Shown one piece after another: positions 58,166 to 64,000 of a DNA stretch of 64,000 nucleotides. Under the pieces are notes generated by a model. It saw only the letters and a list, made by a program, of their open reading frames with translations, was not told where the DNA came from and searched no databases. Position 1 is the first letter of the stretch. Each line of letters opens with the position of its first letter. Position numbers and translations under genes: made by a program. Source of the DNA: Kitasatospora azatica KCTC 9699. Lineage in GTDB: Bacteria > Actinomycetota > Actinomycetes > Streptomycetales > Streptomycetaceae. Where the stretch lies: assembly GCF_000744785.1 (NCBI RefSeq), contig NZ_JQMO01000003.1, forward strand, positions 3,844,001 through 3,908,000. The letters run 5' to 3'.

Positions 58166-59149
58166 ATGGAACTGATCGAACTCGACGACGTGTCACGCAC
58201 CTTCACCATCCGCACCAGGACCGGCCGGCTGCGCCGCGAGCGGCGCGAGGTCCGGGCGGTGGACGGCCTGAGCTTCACCGTGCGGGCGGGGGAGTGCGTC
58301 GGCTACATCGGGCCGAACGGCGCCGGGAAGTCCACCACCATCAAGATGCTCACCGGGATCCTGGTGCCCAGCAGCGGCCGACTGCGGGTGGCCGGGGTGG
58401 ACCCGGCCCGGGAGCGGGTGGCGCTGGCCCGCCGGATCGGGGTGGTCTTCGGGCAGCGCACCACGCTCTGGTGGGACCTGCCGCTGCGCGACTCCTACCA
58501 GCTGGCCCGCCGGCTCTACCGGATCCCGCCGGCCCGGTTCGCCGCCAACTACCAGCGCTGCGTCGAACTGCTCGGCCTGGGCGACCTGTTGGACACCCCG
58601 GTGCGTCAACTCTCGCTCGGCCAGCGGATGCGCGGGGACCTGGCGGCCGCGCTGCTGCACGACCCGCAGGTGCTCTACCTGGACGAACCGACCATCGGGC
58701 TGGACGTGGTGAGCAAGGCGCGGGTGCGGGAGTTCCTGCGCGAGGTCAACGCGGCCGGCACCACGGTGCTGCTCACCACCCATGACCTCACCGACATCGA
58801 GCAGTTGTGCGGCCGGGTGATGGTGATCGACCACGGCCGGGTGGTCTACGACGGCGACCTGCCCGGTCTGCACGCGGCCGGCGAGAGCGAACGCACCCTG
58901 GTGGTGGACCTGGTGCGGGCGGGCGCGCCGATCGAGGTGCCCGGGGCCCGGGTGGTCAAGGTGGAGGGCTCCAGGCAGTGGCTGGCCTTCCCGGCCGAGC
59001 GCAGCGCGGCGCCGATCGTGGCCGCCGTCGCCGACCGCTACCCGCTGCAGGACCTCTCGGTCCGCGAGCCGGTGATCGAGGACGTGATCGCCCGGATGTA
59101 CGAGCCGGATGCACGAGGGAGCGGTGATCGGCTGAGCGGGCGGCGGTGA
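58166..59149 (+). CDS. ABC transporter ATP-binding protein
   Basis: 327 aa. Walker A GPNGAGKSTTIKML, Q-loop GQRTTLWWDLPLRDSY, signature LSLGQRMRGDLAAALLHDP (LSLGQ in place of LSGGQ), Walker B VLYLDEPTIGLDVVSKARV, His switch LLTTHDLTDIEQLC. COG4586-type, with a C-terminal extension of 80 residues. Completes the exporter with the two permeases 12 bases upstream. Substrate unknown; relatives export drugs or viologens. Confidence 0.92.
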   Translation: MELIELDDVSRTFTIRTRTGRLRRERREVRAVDGLSFTVRAGECVGYIGPNGAGKSTTIKMLTGILVPSSGRLRVAGVDPARERVALARRIGVVFGQRTTLWWDLPLRDSYQLARRLYRIPPARFAANYQRCVELLGLGDLLDTPVRQLSLGQRMRGDLAAALLHDPQVLYLDEPTIGLDVVSKARVREFLREVNAAGTTVLLTTHDLTDIEQLCGRVMVIDHGRVVYDGDLPGLHAAGESERTLVVDLVRAGAPIEVPGARVVKVEGSRQWLAFPAERSAAPIVAAVADRYPLQDLSVREPVIEDVIARMYEPDARGSGDRLSGRR

Positions 59150-59275
59150 ACCCGTAACCAGGCCGGCCCGCGCGCGGTTGGAGGGGTGGAACGGGTGGTG
59201 TCGGGTGTTCTGGGAGCCCCGACGCCACCCGGCGCAGGCTGCTCGAGCCCGGCGTGGGTTGCTCGAAGGAGCGCA

Positions 59276-60472
59276 GTGGGAGTGATGAGCGGTGCGGTCC
59301 CCGAGGTGACCGTGGTGATCGCCTGCCACAACGCGATGCCCCAGCTGACGGCTGGTCTGGACTCGCTGGTCGGCCAGTCGATCCGGCGCCGGCGCCCCGG
59401 TGCGCTGCAGGTGCTGGCGGTGGACGACGGGTCCACCGACGACAGCGGCACCGAGCTGCGGCGGTACGAGGAGCGGCATCCGGAGCTGTTCACGGTGCTG
59501 GGCGGGGCCGACCCGGGCGGCTCGGCGGCCGCCGGCAACCGGGCGCTGGATCGGGCGCGCGGACGGTTCGTCCTCTTCCTCTGCGCCGCCGACCGGCTCG
59601 GCCTGGAGGCGCTGGAACGGCTGGTGGCGCTCGCCGACCGGGCCGGGTCCGATGTGGTGCTCGGCCGGACGGTGGGCGTCGGCGGCCGCCAGGTAGCGCA
59701 GGAGATCTTCGAGCGGACCCGGGAACAGGTGACCTTCACCGACTCCGCCCTGGCCTGGGCGCTCTCGGACAGCAAGCTGTTCCGCCGCGAGCTGCTGGTC
59801 GGCCACAGCCTGCGCAAACGCGAGGACCTGCCCGCCCACTGCGAGCAGCCGTTCACCCTGGAGGCTTGCCTGCACGCGCGGCGGATCTCGGTCCTGGCCG
59901 ACTACGACTGCTACTACGCGATGCCGCGCCCGGACCGCAGCCCGGTCACCGTCCGCTCCCGGCACGAGGCTCGGCTGCGCGGGGCGGCCGCGCTGCTGGA
60001 GGTCGTCGAGCGGCTGGCCGAGCCGGGTCCGGAGCAGGCCGTGCTGCGCGGGCGGGTGTTCTGCTGGGACGTCGCGAGCCTGCTGCGGACCGAGTTCCTC
60101 ACCCTGGAGGAGCCGGTGCAGCGCCGCCTCTGCGCCGGCGTCGGCCGACTGCTCGACCGGCACTGCCCGCCGGCCGACTTCCAGCAGTTGGCGGTCCGCG
60201 ACCGGCTGCGCCTCGACCTGGCCCGCCGCGGTCGGGTGGCCGCGCTGCGCAGGCTGATCCGCTACCAGGCCGCGTACTGGGAGGCCGCGCAGCCGAAGGT
60301 GGCCGGGGAACGGGAGCCGGTGCCGGTCGTCCCGGCGCCGGCTCATTCGGTGCCGGTGCCGGTGCCGGTGCAGTTGTGGCGCGGCATCGTCCCGGAGCAG
60401 GTCCGCCGTCGACTGCGCCGCCAGCCTGCTTGGCGCGGCTTCGTGGAACGGGCCTACGCGCGCTGGGGGTAG
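59276..60472 (+). CDS. glycosyltransferase family 2
   Basis: 398 aa from GTG 59276 with AAGGAG upstream; an ATG at 59285 is possible. GT2 fold: VTVVIACHNAMPQLTAGLDSLVGQS, VLAVDDGSTDDSG (first Asp pair), AAGNRALDRARGRFVLFLCAADRL (a Cys-Ala-Ala-Asp variant of the DxD), and a C-terminal helical domain ending LRRQPAWRGFVERAYARWG. Similar to wall teichoic acid or capsule glycosyltransferases. Acceptor unknown. Confidence 0.8.
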   Translation: MGVMSGAVPEVTVVIACHNAMPQLTAGLDSLVGQSIRRRRPGALQVLAVDDGSTDDSGTELRRYEERHPELFTVLGGADPGGSAAAGNRALDRARGRFVLFLCAADRLGLEALERLVALADRAGSDVVLGRTVGVGGRQVAQEIFERTREQVTFTDSALAWALSDSKLFRRELLVGHSLRKREDLPAHCEQPFTLEACLHARRISVLADYDCYYAMPRPDRSPVTVRSRHEARLRGAAALLEVVERLAEPGPEQAVLRGRVFCWDVASLLRTEFLTLEEPVQRRLCAGVGRLLDRHCPPADFQQLAVRDRLRLDLARRGRVAALRRLIRYQAAYWEAAQPKVAGEREPVPVVPAPAHSVPVPVPVQLWRGIVPEQVRRRLRRQPAWRGFVERAYARWG

Positions 60473-60522
60473 CGGCACAGCTCAGGGAGAGATCAGGGGC
60501 GAGTAACCCGAAGATCGGACCG

Positions 60523-61842
60523 GTGATCAGTGACACTGGTCGGGTGGAGAGCGAGAACGAGGCCGCGGTGGCCGCCTCCGGGGTCCGGTTCACCGCCGCC
60601 GACGAGGAGAAGCGCCGCGGCGTGCGGCGGATGAAGACGATCGCGACCGGCTTCCTCGCCGTCGCCACCGTCGTCTACGCCCTGGCCACCTGGGCGGGCG
60701 CGGCCGGCTGGGGCAGCTGGACGGGCTACGTCTCGGCCGCCGCCGAGGCCGGCATGGTCGGCGCGCTCGCCGACTGGTTCGCCGTCACCGCGCTGTTCCG
60801 CCGCCCGTTCGGCCTGCCGATCCCGCACACCGCGATCATCCCCACCAAGAAGGACGCCTTCGGCCGCTCGCTCGGCAGCTTCGTCGGCGAGAACTTCCTC
60901 TCCGCCCAGGTGGTCCGCACCCGCCTCGCCTCGCTCGGCATCGCCCGCCGGCTCGGCGAGTGGCTGGCCGCCCCCGGCAACGCCGAGCGGGTCACCACCG
61001 AGGCCTCCGCCGCGCTGCGCGGGGTGCTCGCGGTGCTGCGCGACGAGGACGTGCAGGCCGTGGTCAGCGAGGCGGTCACCCGCCGGGCCGCCGCCACCCA
61101 GGTGGCCGAGCCGATCGGTCGACTGCTCGGCAAGGTGGTGGCCGACGGCGGCCACCACGGGGTGGTCGACCTGGTCGCGGTCCGGGTGCACGACTGGCTG
61201 ACGGAGCATCACGGGGACGTGGTCGAGAAGGTCGCCATAAAGTCGCCCGGCTGGACCCCGAAGTTCATCGACCACCAGGTCGGCGAGCGGGTCTACAAGG
61301 AGCTGATGCGCTTCGTCACCGCGATCCGCGACAACCCGGACCACCCCGCCCGCGGCGCGATCGACACCTTCCTGGCGGACTTCGCCGTCGAGCTGCAGAC
61401 CGACCCGGCCACCCAGGCCCGGGTGGAGCGGGCCAAGGCCGAACTGCTGGCCCGCGGCGAGGTGCAGGAGCTGATCGCCTCCTCCTGGAGCGCGGTGCGC
61501 GCCCTGGTGCTGGCCGCCGCCGAGGACGAGCAGAGCGAGCTGCGCCGCCGGATGCGCGAGGGGGTGCGCTCCTTCGGGACGCGGCTGGCCACCGACCGGC
61601 GGCTGCAGACCAAGACCGACGGCTGGCTGCAGGACGCGGCCAGCTACGTGGTGGAGACCTACCGCGCCGAGATCACCTCGCTGATCTCGGACACCGTGGC
61701 GAGCTGGGACGCCGACGACGCCTCCCGCAAGATCGAGGCCAACGTCGGCCGCGACCTGCAGTTCATCCGGATCAACGGCACCGTGGTCGGCGCCCTGGCC
61801 GGTCTGCTGATCCACACGCTTGCCACCGCCCTGGGCGGTTGA
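60523..61842 (+). CDS. DUF445 family membrane protein
   Basis: 439 aa, GTG start with weak ribosome-binding site. Two N-terminal membrane helices (MKTIATGFLAVATVVYALATW), the DUF445 signature GALADWFAVTALFRRPFGLPIPHTAIIP, a long alpha-helical, charged middle and a C-terminal helix (VVGALAGLLIHTLATALGG). Function of DUF445 (YjiN-like) is unknown. It starts 50 bases after the GT2 stop. Confidence 0.88.
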   Translation: MISDTGRVESENEAAVAASGVRFTAADEEKRRGVRRMKTIATGFLAVATVVYALATWAGAAGWGSWTGYVSAAAEAGMVGALADWFAVTALFRRPFGLPIPHTAIIPTKKDAFGRSLGSFVGENFLSAQVVRTRLASLGIARRLGEWLAAPGNAERVTTEASAALRGVLAVLRDEDVQAVVSEAVTRRAAATQVAEPIGRLLGKVVADGGHHGVVDLVAVRVHDWLTEHHGDVVEKVAIKSPGWTPKFIDHQVGERVYKELMRFVTAIRDNPDHPARGAIDTFLADFAVELQTDPATQARVERAKAELLARGEVQELIASSWSAVRALVLAAAEDEQSELRRRMREGVRSFGTRLATDRRLQTKTDGWLQDAASYVVETYRAEITSLISDTVASWDADDASRKIEANVGRDLQFIRINGTVVGALAGLLIHTLATALGG

Positions 61843-61884
61843 CGAGGTCTAATGGAGGGTCTTCGAGAATCTGGAGGAGTGCGG

Positions 61885-62898
61885 ATGGACGCGTTCATTG
61901 CGGGACTGCCCAAGGCCGAGCTGCACGTGCACCACGTCGGGTCGGCCTCGCCGCGCGTGGTGGCCGGCCTGGCCGCCCGGTACGAGGGCAGGACCGCGGT
62001 CCCGGCGGACCCGGCCGCGCTCGCCGAGTACTTCACGTTCACCGACTTCGCGCACTTCATCCAGGTCTACCTCTCGGTGGTCGACCTGATCCGCGACGCC
62101 GAGGACGTCCGGTCGCTGACCTACGGCGTGGCCGAGGACATGGCCCGCCAGCAGATCCGCTACGCCGAACTGACCGTCACGCCGTACAGCTCGGTGCGCC
62201 GGGGCATCCCGGACCTGGCGTTCATGGAGGCGATCGAGGACGCCCGCAAGAGCGCCGAGCGGGACTTCGGCATCGTGCTGCGCTGGTGCTTCGACATCCC
62301 GGGCGAGGCGGGCCTGGCGTCCGCCGAGGAGACCGCCCGGCTCGCGCTGGAGGTCGGCGCCGAGGGCCTGGTCAGCTTCGGCCTGGGCGGCCCGGAGATC
62401 GGCGTGCCGCGCCCGCAGTTCAAGCCGTACTTCGACCGGGCGCGGGCGGCCGGCCTGCACAGCGTCCCGCACGCCGGCGAGTCCACCGGACCGGAGACGG
62501 TCTGGGACGCGATCCGCGAGCTGGGCGCCGAGCGGATCGGCCACGGCACCCAGTCCGTCAAGGACCCCGCGCTGGTGGACTACCTCGGCGAGCACCGGAT
62601 CCCGTTGGAGGTCTGCCCGACCTCCAACCTGGCCACCCGGGTGGTCGAGCGGCTGGAGGAGCACCCGATCCGGCAGATGGTCGACGCCGGCCTGCTGGTC
62701 ACCGTGAACAGCGACGACCCGCCGATGTTCGGCACCGACCTCAACACCGAGTACGCGGTGGCCGCCCGGCTGCTCGGGCTGGACGAGGCGGGCGTGGCCG
62801 ACCTGGCCAGGAACGCGGTGGAGGCCTCGTTCCTGGACCAGGCGGGCAAGCGCCGGCTCACCGCCGAGATCGACGCCTACCTGGCCGGCTGGGCGTAG
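61885..62898 (+). CDS. add: adenosine deaminase family enzyme
   Basis: 337 aa, ATG with GGAGGAG. Zinc ligands His14 and His16 (ELHVHHVG), His196 (HAGES), Asp277 (NSDDPPMFG), with proton-shuttle Glu199 and His220 (IGHGTQ). Standard ADA has HVHLDG; here it is HVHHVG, so a related substrate such as 6-amino-6-deoxyfutalosine of the menaquinone pathway is possible. Deamination of an adenosine-like compound is sure at family level only. Confidence 0.88.
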   Translation: MDAFIAGLPKAELHVHHVGSASPRVVAGLAARYEGRTAVPADPAALAEYFTFTDFAHFIQVYLSVVDLIRDAEDVRSLTYGVAEDMARQQIRYAELTVTPYSSVRRGIPDLAFMEAIEDARKSAERDFGIVLRWCFDIPGEAGLASAEETARLALEVGAEGLVSFGLGGPEIGVPRPQFKPYFDRARAAGLHSVPHAGESTGPETVWDAIRELGAERIGHGTQSVKDPALVDYLGEHRIPLEVCPTSNLATRVVERLEEHPIRQMVDAGLLVTVNSDDPPMFGTDLNTEYAVAARLLGLDEAGVADLARNAVEASFLDQAGKRRLTAEIDAYLAGWA

Positions 62899-62917
62899 CG
62901 CCGGTCCGTCCCGCTCG

Positions 62918-63988
62918 TCAGCCGAGCGGGACGGTCTGCCCGACGGCCGCGCTCTGCCGGGCGGCCTCCAGGACGGTCAGGGTGGCGACGGCGTCCTGCG
63001 GGTCGACCGGCGGCGGCGTGCCGGTGGCCAGCGACTGGGCGAGCCCGGCGTAGAAGGCGGGGTAGTCGCCCGGCAGGGTGGGCACCCTGGCCTGCTTCTC
63101 GTCGGTGCCCAGGATGCCGTAGCGAGACGGGTCCTCGACGCCCCAGGACCGGCCGTCGTCGGGTCGGCGGCCGGCCCGCAGGTCGCCCTCCTGCGGGTCC
63201 AGGCCGTGCTTGACGTAGCCGGCGCTGTCCCCGAGCACCCGCAGCCGGGGGCCGCCCAGCGGGGCGATCGAGCTGGTCCACAGGTGCGAGCGGACCCCGC
63301 TTGTGTGGGTCAGGGCGAGGAAGGCGTCGTCGTCCACCACCGCGCCGTCGCGCCGCACGTCGATCTCGGCGTAGACCGAGGAGACCGGGCCGAACAGGGT
63401 CAGCGCCTGGTCGACCAGGTGGCTGCCCAGGTCGTAGAGGGTGCCGCCGGCCTCGGCCGGGTCGGCCAGCTCCCGCCAACCCGCCTTCGGCTTGGGCCGG
63501 AACCGCTCGAACCGGGACTCGAAACGGTGCACCAGGCCGAGCGCGCCCTGCTCGACCAGGCGGCGCGCGGTCAGGAAGTCGTTGTCCCAGCGGCGGTTCT
63601 GGAACACGGTGAGCAGGGTGCCCCGGGAGACCGCGAGACCGCACAGCGCCCGGGCCTCGGCGGCGGTGGTGGCCAGCGGCTTGTCCACCACGGTGGCCAG
63701 ACCCGCCGTCAGCGCGGCCCGGGCGAGCGGCAGATGGGTGCGGTTGGGGGTGGCGACGACCACCAGGTCGTACTCGTCGGCCCGGTCGAAGAGCTGCTCG
63801 GGGGAGTCGAGCGGTGCGGCGTCGGGGTGCTCCTTCGCCAACTGGGCGCGGCGTTCGGGATTGGCGGTCACCACGGCGGCCAGCCGCAGGCCGGGGGTGG
63901 CGGCGATCAGCGGGGCGTGGAAGGCGGCGCCGGCCAGGCCGTAGCCGATCAGCGCCACCCGGTACGGGGTGTGGGGAGCGGTGGTCAT
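62918..63988 (-). CDS. Gfo/Idh/MocA family oxidoreductase
   Basis: 356 aa. The ATG at 63988 has GGAG eight bases upstream; a GTG at 63997 is the first possible start. Rossmann fold with VALIGYGLAGAAFHAP, then VVVATPNRTH and VDKPLATTAAEA (the Lys of EKP-type motif), and the C-terminal domain with GGTLYDLGSHLVDQALTLFGP. NAD(P)-dependent oxidation or reduction of a sugar or inositol-like substrate. Convergent with the adenosine deaminase gene; its upstream region runs out of the window. Confidence 0.92.
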   Translation of the reverse strand: MTTAPHTPYRVALIGYGLAGAAFHAPLIAATPGLRLAAVVTANPERRAQLAKEHPDAAPLDSPEQLFDRADEYDLVVVATPNRTHLPLARAALTAGLATVVDKPLATTAAEARALCGLAVSRGTLLTVFQNRRWDNDFLTARRLVEQGALGLVHRFESRFERFRPKPKAGWRELADPAEAGGTLYDLGSHLVDQALTLFGPVSSVYAEIDVRRDGAVVDDDAFLALTHTSGVRSHLWTSSIAPLGGPRLRVLGDSAGYVKHGLDPQEGDLRAGRRPDDGRSWGVEDPSRYGILGTDEKQARVPTLPGDYPAFYAGLAQSLATGTPPPVDPQDAVATLTVLEAARQSAAVGQTVPLG

Positions 63989-64000
63989 GAGTCCCACTCC

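Overview
The window is high-GC actinobacterial DNA, most likely from a Streptomycetaceae genome (Streptomyces or Kitasatospora type). Reasons: very strong G/C at third codon positions, frequent GTG starts, two SsgA-family sporulation proteins, a pair of NagE-type PTS permeases with DasR-type operators, the clpS/DUF2017/mec/cysO/cysM block and a mycosin with WXG-type proteins. It looks like chromosomal core with accessory patches. No rRNA, CRISPR array, phage or conjugative module is visible.

Layout. 1-930: the end of a methyltransferase and tRNA-Cys. 1.2-4.8 kb: an MFS exporter, a secreted anchored protein and a Tat lipoprotein of the polysaccharide-deacetylase type. 5.0-12.2 kb: a tightly coupled cell-envelope operon with two large MprF-like (DUF2156) membrane proteins flanking a class F sortase and a membrane-anchored esterase. 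12.2-13.4 kb: an SsgA-like gene and an RHH/Doc toxin-antitoxin pair. 13.5-19.1 kb: a helicase, an IclR regulator, an S16 protease, an Lrp regulator and divergent hppD. 19.1-24 kb: a MITE-like insertion, a two-component system and a CBM2-GH18 chitinase. 24-29 kb: a GT87 mannosyltransferase, a second SsgA-like gene, two RDD proteins and endonuclease V. 29.2-33.9 kb: a satellite type VII secretion locus (WXG-type proteins, mycosin, lipoprotein) with a HIT gene inside it.

33.9-43.8 kb holds small conserved genes, then nicotinamidase (pncA), pncB, clpS, DUF2017, Mec, a cysteine-type leader peptide, CysO and CysM, a membrane-anchored MazF/PemK protein and an MBL hydrolase. 43.8-47.1 kb is the N-acetylglucosamine PTS (two EIIC, one EIIB) with DasR-type operators, followed by rph and rdgB. 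49-50.4 kb carries tRNA-Leu, an HNH gene and a decayed chitinase that still has its promoter. 50.6-54.2 kb is an arabinose/ribose-type ABC importer. The end carries bcp, DUF3618, GroES-like, a small secreted protein, a three-gene ABC-2 exporter, a GT2, DUF445, an adenosine deaminase and an oxidoreductase.

Two themes run through the window. One is chitin and N-acetylglucosamine use: a chitinase, a chitinase pseudogene, the NagE/NagF PTS and several dre-like operators. The other is a set of short degenerate tandem repeats placed at gene 3' ends, often including the stop codon.
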